The position numbers were made by a program, and so were the translations under genes. This document shows positions 14,898 through 23,431 of a stretch of DNA of 24,838 nucleotides, in pieces. How positions within the stretch are numbered: position 1 is the first letter of the stretch; every line of letters begins with the position of its first letter. The notes under the pieces are model-generated. The model was not told the DNA's origin. It saw only the letters and a list, made by a program, of their open reading frames with translations, and searched no databases. This stretch comes from RGIG8306 sp964566025 (GTDB lineage Bacteria; Bacillota; Clostridia; Lachnospirales; Lachnospiraceae), in assembly GCA_964566025.1 (NCBI GenBank), contig CAZMHF010000029.1, positions 1-24,838 of the forward strand. Direction: 5' to 3'.

Positions 14898-16094
14898 ATG
14901 AAGAAAAGAATCATTAGTTTATTCTTAGTAGCCATTTTAGTTTTTTCATTTGTTGGATGTAGCAAAGAAGATAAAAAAGGTACTGAGAGTACAAAAGAAG
15001 GAAATGCAACGGGAGACAATTTTCAGGTTTACAAAATCGGTGGTATTGGCCCTGTAACAGGAGATGCAGCTACATACGGTATTGCCGTTAAAAATGCAGC
15101 AGAATTAGCCGTTAAAGAAATCAATGCAGCAGCAGATGCAAAAGGAAGCGGAATCAAATTCGAATTCAAATTCGAAGATGACGTTCACAATCAAGAAAAA
15201 GCTGTTAATGCATACAATTCTCTTAAAGATTGGGGTATGCAAATTCTTATGGGTACAGTAACATCAGCTCCATGTGAAGCGGTTATTGAGCACTCAAAGA
15301 AGGATAACATTTTCCAAATGTCACCATCCGCATCATCAAAAGAAGCAATCAAATATGACAACGTATTCCGTATTTGTTTCTCAGATCCTGACCAAGGTGC
15401 AGCTTCAGCGAAATACATTGGTGAGCATGAGCTTGCTAAAAAAGTAGCTATTATTTATGATAGTTCAGATGTATATTCAACAGGTTTATATGAAACATTT
15501 GCTGAAGAAGCAAAAAATCAACCATTTGAAATCGTTTCAACAGAAACATTTACAGAAGCAGCGAATACAGATTTTTCTGTTCAAATCCAAAAAGCAAAAG
15601 AATCAGGTGCTGATTTAGTGTTTTTACCAATCTACTACAAAGAAGCATCTTTGATTTTAGCACAAGCTAGCAAAGCACAACTTGAAGCGGACTTCTTTGG
15701 TTGTGACGGACTTGATGGTATTTTGGCAGTTAAAGAATTTGATGTAGCGTTAGCAGAAGGCGTTATGCTTTTAACACCATTTGCAGCAGATGCAGAAGAT
15801 AAATTAACAAAAACATTTGTAGAGAATTACAAAGCATCATTTAACGAAACTCCAAACCAATTTGCAGCAGACGGTTATGATGCGATTTATGCAATCAAGG
15901 CAGCAATTGAGAAGGCAGATATTACACCTAAAACATCAATCAGTGATATCGGAACAGCATTGTCTGCTTCTATCTTAGAAGTTGAATTAGATGGTGTTAC
16001 AGGCCTTAAAATGACATGGACAAAAGAAGGTGAACCTAACAAAGCTCCAAAGGCCGTTATTATTTCAGAAGGTTCTTATAAAGCGATAAAATAA
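14898..16094 (+). CDS. livK: Branched-chain amino acid ABC transporter, substrate-binding lipoprotein
   Basis: The 398-aa protein is the receptor of the LIV importer. A lipoprotein signal peptide ends in FVGC (Cys about residue 21), followed by a short charged tether and a type I periplasmic-binding fold. Family marks include KIGGIGPVTGDAATYGIAVK (about residues 46-65), the MGTVTSAPCEAVIE hinge region near 118-131, MSPSASSKEAI near 141-151 and FAADGYDAIYAIKAAIE near 316-332. It binds leucine, isoleucine, valine or a related amino acid outside the membrane. ATG 14898 follows a perfect AGGAGGT. A terminator-like hairpin separates it from livH, so it can be made in excess over the membrane parts. 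Confidence 0.92.
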   Translation: MKKRIISLFLVAILVFSFVGCSKEDKKGTESTKEGNATGDNFQVYKIGGIGPVTGDAATYGIAVKNAAELAVKEINAAADAKGSGIKFEFKFEDDVHNQEKAVNAYNSLKDWGMQILMGTVTSAPCEAVIEHSKKDNIFQMSPSASSKEAIKYDNVFRICFSDPDQGAASAKYIGEHELAKKVAIIYDSSDVYSTGLYETFAEEAKNQPFEIVSTETFTEAANTDFSVQIQKAKESGADLVFLPIYYKEASLILAQASKAQLEADFFGCDGLDGILAVKEFDVALAEGVMLLTPFAADAEDKLTKTFVENYKASFNETPNQFAADGYDAIYAIKAAIEKADITPKTSISDIGTALSASILEVELDGVTGLKMTWTKEGEPNKAPKAVIISEGSYKAIK

Positions 16095-16099
16095 TTAAC

Positions 16100-16160
16100 A
16101 AAACTAGACAGGAGCTTCTTTGTCGTATTCTTACGATAAGGAGGCTCTTATTTAGTTTTT
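16100..16160 (+). terminator. Terminator or attenuator hairpin between livK and livH
   Basis: Three stacked stems: AAAACTA/TAGTTTT (16100-16106 with 16153-16159), AGGAGC/GCTCTT (16110-16115 with 16144-16149) and CTTTGTCGTA/TACGATAAGG (16118-16127 with 16132-16141), the last two with G-T wobbles. The structure ends in T5. It probably reduces readthrough into livH and protects the 3' end of livK mRNA. Confidence 0.68.
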
Positions 16161-16182
16161 ATCGACGAAGATGATTTAACAC

Positions 16183-16212
16183 TTGATAACAATGTTAGTA
16201 TTGTGATATACT
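16183..16212 (+). promoter_or_regulatory. Second promoter, for livHMGF and downstream genes
   Basis: TTGATA (16183-16188), 18 bases, TATACT (16207-16212) with an extended -10 TGA, 43 bases before the livH start. It would let the permease-ATPase block and the genes behind it be transcribed independently of livK. Confidence 0.62.
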
Positions 16213-16255
16213 TAACAAATTATAAACTAACTATAAACTAATGAAGGAGCTTTAT

Positions 16256-17140
16256 ATGAGCTTTTTATCGTATTTGATTAATGGTCTAAGTCTTGGAAGT
16301 GTATATGCCTTGATTGCTCTAGGGTACACAATGGTATATGGTATTGCCAAGATGCTTAATTTTGCCCATGGTGATATTATTATGATTGGTGCATATGCGA
16401 CATTTATGTCGATTACAAGTGCCAATTTACCTATTCCTGTTGCTATTTTGATAGCGATAATTGTTTGTATCGCCTTTGGTCTTATTATTGAATTTTTAGC
16501 ATATCGCCCATTGCGAAATGCTGCATCATCATTGGCCGTATTGATTACTGCAATCGGCGTGAGCTATTTTCTCCAAAACCTTGCACTTTTAGTGTTTGGT
16601 GCAGGCGCAAAATCATTTCGCTCTGTCGTAACCTTGCCAGCTCTTAGAATTGCAGACGGCGCATTAGTTATTACTGGTGAAGCGCTAGTGACAATTGTAG
16701 CGTGCTTTATTATTATGATAGCATTAACACTATTTGTTAAGCGTTCAAAACAAGGACAAGCGATGTTAGCTGTTTCTGAAGATAAGGGAGCTGCACAACT
16801 TATGGGAATCAACGTAAATAGAACGATTGCATTAACCTTTGCGATTGGTTCTGGTTTAGCGGCGATTGCTGGTATGTTACTTTGTTCAGCATATCCATCT
16901 CTTTCGCCGATGACGGGCTCTATGCCAGGAATTAAGGCATTTGTGGCAGCCGTATTTGGTGGTATTGGTTCTATTCCAGGTGCGATGATTGGTGGTCTTT
17001 TGCTAGGTATCATCGAAAATATGTCGAAGGCATATATTTCTTCACAAATGTCAGATGCTATTGTATTTGGTATATTAATCGTTGTTTTGATTGTTAAGCC
17101 AAGTGGTATTTTAGGCAAAAATATTCAGGAGAAAGTGTAA
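16256..17140 (+). CDS. livH: Branched-chain amino acid ABC transporter permease LivH
   Basis: The 294-aa permease has about eight membrane segments and the LivH opening LINGLSLGSVYALIALGYTM (about residues 7-26), then AKMLNFAHGDIIMIGAY near 32-48. GINVNRTIALTFAIGSGLAA (about 184-203) is the ATPase-docking region, followed by PGIKAFVAAVFGGIGSIPGA near 223-242. It forms half of the membrane channel of the LIV importer. I chose ATG 16256 because AAGGAG ends six bases before it; an ATG at 16241 sits on top of that site. Confidence 0.93.
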   Translation: MSFLSYLINGLSLGSVYALIALGYTMVYGIAKMLNFAHGDIIMIGAYATFMSITSANLPIPVAILIAIIVCIAFGLIIEFLAYRPLRNAASSLAVLITAIGVSYFLQNLALLVFGAGAKSFRSVVTLPALRIADGALVITGEALVTIVACFIIMIALTLFVKRSKQGQAMLAVSEDKGAAQLMGINVNRTIALTFAIGSGLAAIAGMLLCSAYPSLSPMTGSMPGIKAFVAAVFGGIGSIPGAMIGGLLLGIIENMSKAYISSQMSDAIVFGILIVVLIVKPSGILGKNIQEKV

Positions 17141-17141
17141 T

Positions 17142-18200
17142 ATGAGTAAAACAAGTCGAAGTAATATTATCACCATAGCAATTGTTACAGTAATGTTTAT
17201 ATTCGCTCAAACACTAGCGTCTACTGGGAATTTATCCTCCTTACTTAAAGGTATGTTAGTGCCATTATGTACATATGTTTTATTGGCGATTTCATTGAAC
17301 TTAACCGTTGGAATTTTAGGCGAATTAAGCTTAGGACATGCGGGATTTATGTGCATAGGTGCTTTCTCGAGTGCATTTTTTTCAAAGGTTACGCAAGATG
17401 TGATTCCATCAGCGGGATTACGCTTCTTTATCGCATTATTGATTGGTGCGGCCTTTGCTGCATTATTCGGACTTATTATTGGAATTCCTGTATTACGGTT
17501 AAGAGGTGATTATCTAGCTATCGTAACATTGGCCTTTGGTGAGATTATTAAAAATATCGTTGGTACTATGTATGTTGCAAAAGATAGCAGAGGAATGCAT
17601 GTATCCTTTTCTGATTTCGTTTCCATGAACTTAGAAAAAGATGCCGAGAAAATTGTGCGGGGGCCAAATGGTATTCCAACCATTCCAAATGATTCAACAT
17701 TTATCGTTGGGTTTATCCTAATTCTTGCTTCCTTGATTATCATTTTAAATATGATGAATTCTAAAACTGGTCGTGCCATTATGGCGATTCGTGATAATCG
17801 AATTGCAGCGGAGTCGATCGGTATCAATATCACATTTTACAAGTTGTTGACCTTTACGATATCAGCGATGATTGCTGGTGTGGCAGGAACACTATATGCA
17901 CACAATATCTTTACGCTCACCGCTACAACAACAAACTTTGGTTATACGATGTCTATTTTGATTTTAGTATTTGTTGTATTAGGCGGCATTGGAAATATTC
18001 GAGGTTCTATTTTTGCAGCAATTATCTTGACACTATTGCCCGAGCTATTGCGCTCACTGAATGAATATCGTATGTTGATTTATTCAATTGTTCTAATTGC
18101 CATTATGCTATTTAACTGGAGTCCAAAAGCGATTGCGTTTCGTGAGAAGTATTCCATTAAAAACTTTTTGAAAAATAAAAAAGAAGAGAAGGAGGAATAA
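17142..18200 (+). CDS. livM: Branched-chain amino acid ABC transporter permease LivM
   Basis: The 352-aa second permease has about ten membrane segments and the LivM marks ISLNLTVGILGELSLGHAGF (about residues 50-69), LRLRGDYLAIVTLAFGEIIK near 118-137 and a docking loop around RAIMAIRDNRIAAESIGINI near 213-232. It pairs with LivH. The gene starts one base after the livH stop, with AGGAG inside the end of livH, so translation is coupled. The C-terminus is a Lys/Glu-rich tail. Confidence 0.93.
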   Translation: MSKTSRSNIITIAIVTVMFIFAQTLASTGNLSSLLKGMLVPLCTYVLLAISLNLTVGILGELSLGHAGFMCIGAFSSAFFSKVTQDVIPSAGLRFFIALLIGAAFAALFGLIIGIPVLRLRGDYLAIVTLAFGEIIKNIVGTMYVAKDSRGMHVSFSDFVSMNLEKDAEKIVRGPNGIPTIPNDSTFIVGFILILASLIIILNMMNSKTGRAIMAIRDNRIAAESIGINITFYKLLTFTISAMIAGVAGTLYAHNIFTLTATTTNFGYTMSILILVFVVLGGIGNIRGSIFAAIILTLLPELLRSLNEYRMLIYSIVLIAIMLFNWSPKAIAFREKYSIKNFLKNKKEEKEE

Positions 18201-18202
18201 TC

Positions 18203-18961
18203 ATGTCATTACTAGAAGTAAAGAATTTGAGTATCTCCTTTGGTGGTTTGCTTGCGGTAGATAATTTCAATTTAACGATAAAAGAAGGACAGCTTGCTGG
18301 TTTGATTGGACCAAATGGTGCTGGAAAAACAACAGTATTTAATTTATTGACGGGTGTTTATCAGCCAACCTGTGGTTCAATTGTGTTAGATGGCGTGAAT
18401 TTAGTAGGAAAGAAAACGGCTCAAATTAATCGCTTAGGAATTGGCCGTACATTTCAAAATATTCGTTTATTCAACAAGTTATCGGTCATTGACAATGTTA
18501 AAATTGCTTTGCAACATGAATATACCTATTCGACATTGACAGCGATTTTGCGTTTGCCAAAATACTATAAAGTAGAAAAACAAATGAACCAAAGAGCGTT
18601 GGAATTATTAGAGGTATTTGGTTTAGAAGAGGAAGCGCTTGTATTAGCATCAAATCTTCCTTATGGAAAACAAAGAAAATTAGAAATCGCGCGTGCGCTT
18701 GCAACAAATCCAAAATTGCTTTTGTTAGATGAGCCAGCGGCGGGTATGAATCCTTTTGAAACACAGGAGTTGATGGATACCATCAACTCTGTACAAGAGA
18801 AATTCAATATGACGATTTTACTAATTGAACATGATATGAAATTAGTTGCTGGTATTTGTAAGGACTTGACGGTGTTGAATTTCGGGCAAGTATTGACAAA
18901 AGGAAAGACAAATAGTGTGTTAAATAATCCAGAGGTTATTAAGGCATATTTGGGCGAGTAA
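18203..18961 (+). CDS. livG: Branched-chain amino acid ABC transporter ATPase LivG
   Basis: The 252-aa ATPase has Walker A GPNGAGKTT (about residues 35-43), Q-loop GIGRTFQNIRLF near 80-91, signature LPYGKQRKLEIARAL near 151-165, Walker B LLLLDEPAAGMNP near 173-185 and switch histidine LLIEHDMKLV near 206-215. The YGKQ form of the signature and the AAGMNP stretch are typical of LivG. Start is ATG behind AAGGAGG, two bases after the livM stop. It forms a heterodimer with LivF on the cytoplasmic face. Confidence 0.94.
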   Translation: MSLLEVKNLSISFGGLLAVDNFNLTIKEGQLAGLIGPNGAGKTTVFNLLTGVYQPTCGSIVLDGVNLVGKKTAQINRLGIGRTFQNIRLFNKLSVIDNVKIALQHEYTYSTLTAILRLPKYYKVEKQMNQRALELLEVFGLEEEALVLASNLPYGKQRKLEIARALATNPKLLLLDEPAAGMNPFETQELMDTINSVQEKFNMTILLIEHDMKLVAGICKDLTVLNFGQVLTKGKTNSVLNNPEVIKAYLGE

Positions 18962-18986
18962 TTTTCGAAAATGAATGGAGGCAGCA

Positions 18987-19697
18987 ATGGCAATCCTTGA
19001 GATTAATGATTTAGAAGTTTATTATGGCATGATTCAAGCCATAAAGGGAATCAGCTTTACGGTGAATAAGGGTGAAATTATTGCATTAATTGGCTCAAAT
19101 GGCGCTGGAAAGACGACCATATTGCATACATTAACAGGTTTAGTGCCTGCAAAAAAGGGACAAATTATTTATAAAGATCAGAACATTACAAAAGTGCCTG
19201 CACATAAAATTGTTCATATGGGGATGGCGCACGTACCAGAAGGAAGACGAATTTTTTCGCAACTAACGGTATATGAGAATCTTCGAATGGGGGCATTTTC
19301 AAGAAAAAATCAAAATGAGTTTTTAGAGTCGCTTGAAAAAGTATACGAGAGATTTCCACGATTAGAAGAACGTAAAAAACAATTGGCGGGTACGCTAAGT
19401 GGTGGAGAACAACAAATGTTAGCGATGGGACGTGCATTGATGTCGCATCCAGAAATTATCGTGTTGGACGAGCCGTCGATGGGACTTTCTCCTATCTACG
19501 TAAATGAAATATTTGATATTATCAAAGAAATAAATGAAGGCGGTACAACGGTACTTTTAGTAGAGCAAAATGCTAAAAAAGCATTATCCATTGCCAATCG
19601 TGCTTATGTGCTTGAAACGGGAAATATCGTTCTAGAAGGTGATGCACAAGAGTTGATGAATGATGATTCCGTTCGAAAGGCTTATTTAGGCGAATAA
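18987..19697 (+). CDS. livF: Branched-chain amino acid ABC transporter ATPase LivF
   Basis: The 236-aa ATPase begins MAILEINDLEVYYGMIQAIK, the standard LivF opening. Walker A is GSNGAGKTT (about residues 36-44), HVPEGRRIFSQLTVYENL lies near 83-100, signature LSGGEQQMLAMGRALM near 134-149, Walker B IIVLDEPSMGLSP near 155-167 and the switch region LLVEQNAKKAL near 188-198. ATG 18987 is used because the in-frame ATG at 18975 overlaps its ribosome binding site GGAGG. Together with LivG it completes the LIV importer. Confidence 0.94.
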   Translation: MAILEINDLEVYYGMIQAIKGISFTVNKGEIIALIGSNGAGKTTILHTLTGLVPAKKGQIIYKDQNITKVPAHKIVHMGMAHVPEGRRIFSQLTVYENLRMGAFSRKNQNEFLESLEKVYERFPRLEERKKQLAGTLSGGEQQMLAMGRALMSHPEIIVLDEPSMGLSPIYVNEIFDIIKEINEGGTTVLLVEQNAKKALSIANRAYVLETGNIVLEGDAQELMNDDSVRKAYLGE

Positions 19698-19742
19698 ATT
19701 ATGCGATCGATCCGTTCAGGAAAAGACGGAAAGGAGCGGTAC

Positions 19743-21578
19743 TTGAATCAGAATCAATCCTTAAAAAAAATCATGAAGAAAAAGAAAACCAAGTCTGCAT
19801 TAGCAGAGTTGGCGATTATTGCTGTCGTCTTTTTTCTGATTATTATAATTGTATTGGTGGTTGTGCAAGAAAGCCTAAGACATATTGAGACGATGAAAAC
19901 AGATTTGTTGGAAGAAATTATAGAAGAGAAAAGCACGAAAATACAAAACTGTTTGACTCATGAAAAACATACGTTAGAGGCCATTGCGCATATGATTGGT
20001 GAGTCTACTATGTCATTAGATGATGAGAGGCTAGGTACAGTGCTTCAAGAGTTAGCAGATATATCCTTGCCATCATCCTATCGAGTAATTGATAAGAACG
20101 GCATTATTTTAGAATATAATGGCGATATTTATACAGATGTTTCTAATACAAGCGCCTATAAGGAAGCGATGGCAGGGAGATATTCAATTGTTTATCGAAG
20201 CGTTGCACAAGGCGATTTAATACCTGCAATCGTTTTGAATGTACCAATTTATCGCAAAGAAGACATTATCGGTGTATTGGCGGCGCGCATTAGTTATAAA
20301 AAATTCAATGCCCTTATGGAACATGGGGCTACTAATAGACAGGGAATCGACTTTTTCATTTGCAATGAAGATTATGAAATTTTAAATGAAGTCGAACATT
20401 TGGAAATGGCAGAAGCGATTGTTGCAACATTAGATGAGCAAACAATCATTTTTAAAGAAACGATTACGTATAAGAATATTGGTGATGCGGGCATTTTCTC
20501 TTTCAAAATGGATGGGGAAAAACAGCATCTAACATATCAGGGAATCAAGGATAGCAAATGGTACTTGTTGGCAACGATTTCGGATGATTTCTTAGAAACG
20601 CAAATTGCCTTAAATACAAATATACGAATTTCCATATTTCTATTAGCAATATTTGTTCTGTTTTTGATTATTATCCTTTACATTATGTATACGCAAGGCC
20701 GCGCAAGAGAATCGTTAGAAAATGCGCATGACGAATTGTCCGTTATGTACAATGTCTTGCCAAATGCAATCTTTCGTTATGAGCCAATCAAAAAACGCGT
20801 TTCATTTGCTAACGAAGGGTTTTATACGTTTTTCGAATGTAACAAAGAACAATTTAAGGAAACATATAAGAATGACATATTGGCATGCATACCAAAAGAG
20901 TATCGCCATAAAATCGAAGAATACTTCTTGCTTAGTATGAATTCCGAAACAATATTCTCAATTGAATGCCCAATGATTTGCTACGATAATCAAATAAAAT
21001 GGGCGTTGTTTCACTCGAAGTTTATGAATCGCAGATCGGGTGAAGGGGTTTATTTGACGATGATTATCGATATCACAACGCAACGACATTTATCTACAAT
21101 GGATCCACTAACGCAACTAAACAATCGAAGAGAGTTTGAGCGACAGGTGAATGATTATTTGATGGTGCCAGAGGGCGGCGCAGTATTTGTGTTAATGGAT
21201 ATAGATGATTTTAAAAATATCAATGATACATTAGGACATAGTTATGGTGATTTTGCATTAATGACCGTTGCGGATCGGATACGAGAATCATTTTGTGATT
21301 CGCGTTATATATTAGGTCGTTATGCAGGTGATGAATTTTATGTATTTATCAAAAATGTTGATGAAATAAATGAAGCAATCGCAATTGTAAACGAATTTTT
21401 AGAGAAATTCAAAAAAGAGATTTGCTTTAATGGTGTCAAGCATTTGCTAACAATGAGCGTGGGAGTTTCCACCTTCCCAGCAGATGGTATCGAATATGAT
21501 GCTTTGTTTGATCATGCCGACCATGCGCTTTACGAAGGAAAACATGCTGGCAAGAATATCATTAAGGTGTATGACTAA
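19743..21578 (+). CDS. Membrane-bound Cache-PAS-GGDEF diguanylate cyclase
   Basis: The 611-aa protein should make cyclic di-GMP in response to an outside signal. It has a first helix (about residues 22-42), an extracytoplasmic Cache-type sensor (about 45-290), a second helix (about 295-316), a PAS-like domain (about 335-445) and a C-terminal GGDEF domain (about 448-610). The cyclase core has MDIDDFKNINDTLGHSYGD for metal and nucleotide binding and RYAGDEF in place of RYGGDEF (about 525-531), an A-for-G form known from active cyclases. The inhibitory RxxD motif expected nine residues before is DSRY, so product inhibition is probably lost. TTG 19743 is chosen because AAGGAG ends six bases upstream; an ATG at 19701 lacks a site. 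It directly follows livF, so the sensor may detect the transported amino acid; that link is inference. Confidence 0.88.
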   Translation: MNQNQSLKKIMKKKKTKSALAELAIIAVVFFLIIIIVLVVVQESLRHIETMKTDLLEEIIEEKSTKIQNCLTHEKHTLEAIAHMIGESTMSLDDERLGTVLQELADISLPSSYRVIDKNGIILEYNGDIYTDVSNTSAYKEAMAGRYSIVYRSVAQGDLIPAIVLNVPIYRKEDIIGVLAARISYKKFNALMEHGATNRQGIDFFICNEDYEILNEVEHLEMAEAIVATLDEQTIIFKETITYKNIGDAGIFSFKMDGEKQHLTYQGIKDSKWYLLATISDDFLETQIALNTNIRISIFLLAIFVLFLIIILYIMYTQGRARESLENAHDELSVMYNVLPNAIFRYEPIKKRVSFANEGFYTFFECNKEQFKETYKNDILACIPKEYRHKIEEYFLLSMNSETIFSIECPMICYDNQIKWALFHSKFMNRRSGEGVYLTMIIDITTQRHLSTMDPLTQLNNRREFERQVNDYLMVPEGGAVFVLMDIDDFKNINDTLGHSYGDFALMTVADRIRESFCDSRYILGRYAGDEFYVFIKNVDEINEAIAIVNEFLEKFKKEICFNGVKHLLTMSVGVSTFPADGIEYDALFDHADHALYEGKHAGKNIIKVYD

Positions 21579-21595
21579 TTGAGCGAAGGATGGAT

Positions 21596-22378
21596 ATGGT
21601 GAAGATTGTATTTTTTGATTCAGGAATAGGTGGACTTAGTGTATTAGCGCAAGCAAAAGAGCGATTTCCTCAAATTGAATATATATATTATGCCGATAAA
21701 AAAAATGTTCCATATGGTGATAAGACAAAAGAGGATGTTATTGCGTATGTTTTAGAAGCGATGGAAGTGATTGATACGTTAAAGCCTGATGCAGTTGTTG
21801 TTGCATGTAATACAGCAACTAGTGTGGCAATCAAGACCATTAGAGAGCACTATACGTATCCGATTATTGGTATGGAGCCTGCGATAAAACCAGCTGTTTC
21901 TATGTGTCAAAATGCATCACGCGTTCTTGTGACAGGGACGATATTGACGCTACAAGAAGAAAAAATTAAAAACTTGCTGAAGTTGTATGACAAGGAACAT
22001 GTTGTGGATTTGTTATCACTTCAAAAGCTAGTATATTTCGCTGAGCGCGGTCAATACGATGGCGATGAGGTGAGAGGTTATCTAAAAGAGAAATTTACTC
22101 ATAAAAATATAGAACAGTACAATGTGATAGTGCTTGGTTGCACACATTTTAATTATTTTAGACCTGTACTTCAAGACATTCTTCCAAAGCATATTGAAAT
22201 TATTGATGGCAGTCTTGGAACGATTCATCATATGATTGATTTGGTTGGCTATCCAACAAAAATAGTGCCAAATAATCAAACCATAGCGATTATCGAATCA
22301 GGAGAGCTTGTACAGGAACAAGAAAAATTGTACGAATATGAAGAAAGGATTCATTACTTATGCTCTATTTACAAGTAG
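21596..22378 (+). CDS. murI: Glutamate racemase
   Basis: The 260-aa enzyme interconverts L- and D-glutamate to supply D-glutamate for peptidoglycan, in the cytoplasm and without cofactor. The two catalytic cysteines are in VVACNTATS (about residues 66-74) and VLGCTHFNYF (about 179-188). The opening FFDSGIGGLSVL (about 5-16) and YYADKKNVPYGDK near 31-43 form the substrate pocket. GCTHFNYF replaces the commoner GCTHYP. ATG 21596 sits five bases behind AAGGA; ATG 21590 lies on the site and GTG 21599 is another possibility. It begins 17 bases after the cyclase stop, and its end approaches azlC, so it is inside the same operon. Confidence 0.9.
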   Translation: MVKIVFFDSGIGGLSVLAQAKERFPQIEYIYYADKKNVPYGDKTKEDVIAYVLEAMEVIDTLKPDAVVVACNTATSVAIKTIREHYTYPIIGMEPAIKPAVSMCQNASRVLVTGTILTLQEEKIKNLLKLYDKEHVVDLLSLQKLVYFAERGQYDGDEVRGYLKEKFTHKNIEQYNVIVLGCTHFNYFRPVLQDILPKHIEIIDGSLGTIHHMIDLVGYPTKIVPNNQTIAIIESGELVQEQEKLYEYEERIHYLCSIYK

Positions 22379-22391
22379 TGAAGCAATCAAA

Positions 22392-23096
22392 ATGGAAATC
22401 AATCAAAATCCAATTAAAAATGCATTAATTAAAACAATACCTGTCTTTTGCGGGTATTTGTTTTTGGGTATTGCATTTGGTTTATTATTAGAGGATGCCG
22501 GTTACAATGTAATTTGGGCGTTTTTTTCAAGTGTTTTTATTTATGCGGGTTCATTGCAGTTTTTATTAGTGACATTTTTGGTGTCAAAATATTCTCTTTT
22601 AACCGTCTTTATTATGTCCTTCTTAATCAATTGTCGCCATATTTTCTATGGCATTAGCTTTGTGGATGATTTTAAGAAGATGGGGAAGGCTTGCTTTTAT
22701 ATGATTTTCTCATTGACAGATGAAACTTATTCATTGCTTTGTACATATAAGCAAGATGGTAAAACGCCTAATTATAAAGAAATGCTTTGGGTGGCGTTGT
22801 TTGATCATTCTTACTGGGTGCTAGGCTCGGTGTTAGGCGTTTTGATTGGAAGTGTTTTGCCGTTTGATATTACTGGTGTTGATTTCACTATGACTGCACT
22901 CTTTGTTGTCATCTTTTTGTCCCAATGGGAGAGCTACAAATCGCATTTGCCAGCAATTGTAGGATTGGGGAGCGCGCTTTGCTATTTGGTGATTTTAGGG
23001 CCAGATAATTTTATTTTGCCTTCGCTATTGACGACTTCATTTATTCTAATCTTGCTAAAAGACTATATGGCAAAAAAGGAGGGAGTACATGAGTGA
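22392..23096 (+). CDS. azlC: AzlC family branched-chain amino acid permease (export component)
   Basis: The 234-aa membrane protein has the AzlC features: IPVFCGYLFLGIAFGLLLED near residues 16-35, FIYAGSLQFLLVTFL near 51-65, and the conserved LINCRHIFYGISF near 80-92. Together with AzlD it is known in other bacteria to export leucine, isoleucine, valine and toxic analogues such as azaleucine. I chose ATG 22392, 13 bases after murI, because it gives the family's usual length and N-terminus. Its ribosome binding site is weak (AGTGAAG), and in-frame ATGs at 22338 and 22308 would lie inside murI, so the start is not certain. Confidence 0.9.
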   Translation: MEINQNPIKNALIKTIPVFCGYLFLGIAFGLLLEDAGYNVIWAFFSSVFIYAGSLQFLLVTFLVSKYSLLTVFIMSFLINCRHIFYGISFVDDFKKMGKACFYMIFSLTDETYSLLCTYKQDGKTPNYKEMLWVALFDHSYWVLGSVLGVLIGSVLPFDITGVDFTMTALFVVIFLSQWESYKSHLPAIVGLGSALCYLVILGPDNFILPSLLTTSFILILLKDYMAKKEGVHE

Positions 23097-23421
23097 ACCG
23101 TTTGTTTCAATTATCATCATCGTGGTAGCCGCGATAACAACATTTCTAACGCGTGTAATTCCATTCTTATTTTTCGGTGGTGAGAAAAAGACGCCAGCAA
23201 TTATTACGTATTTAGGAGCCGTTTTGCCACCAGCGATTATGGGAACACTAGTGATTTATTGCTTGAAGTCGGCAGAGTTGACGCAATATCCTCATGCGTT
23301 ACCAGAACTAATTGCCATAGCAGTGGTTGCTATCTCCTATAAAATAAAAAAGAATTCGCTAATCAGCATTGGTTTAGGAACATTGGTATACATGATTTTA
23401 GTGCAAAACATCTTTATTTGA
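23089..23421 (+). CDS. azlD: AzlD family branched-chain amino acid transport protein
   Basis: The 110-aa protein has four hydrophobic segments and the AzlD start TTFLTRVIPFLFFG (about residues 17-30), with YLGAVLPPAIMGTLVIYCL near 41-59. It is the small partner of AzlC, of normal length, and the pair forms the export permease. The ATG follows AAGGAGGG and overlaps azlC by eight bases. It is the last gene of the liv-azl run; no clear T-tailed terminator follows, only the promoter and inverted repeat of the next gene. Confidence 0.9.
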   Translation: MSEPFVSIIIIVVAAITTFLTRVIPFLFFGGEKKTPAIITYLGAVLPPAIMGTLVIYCLKSAELTQYPHALPELIAIAVVAISYKIKKNSLISIGLGTLVYMILVQNIFI

Positions 23422-23431
23422 TAAAATATAG

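Noticed and set aside
16564..17118. 184-codon open frame on the minus strand inside livH
   Set aside because: It lies fully antisense to a well-conserved permease gene, has no ribosome binding site or recognisable domain, and arises from codon bias in the sense gene.
17510..18993. Minus-strand frames of about 107-110 codons inside livM, livG and livF
   Set aside because: All are antisense to conserved transporter genes and lack start signals or protein-like composition.
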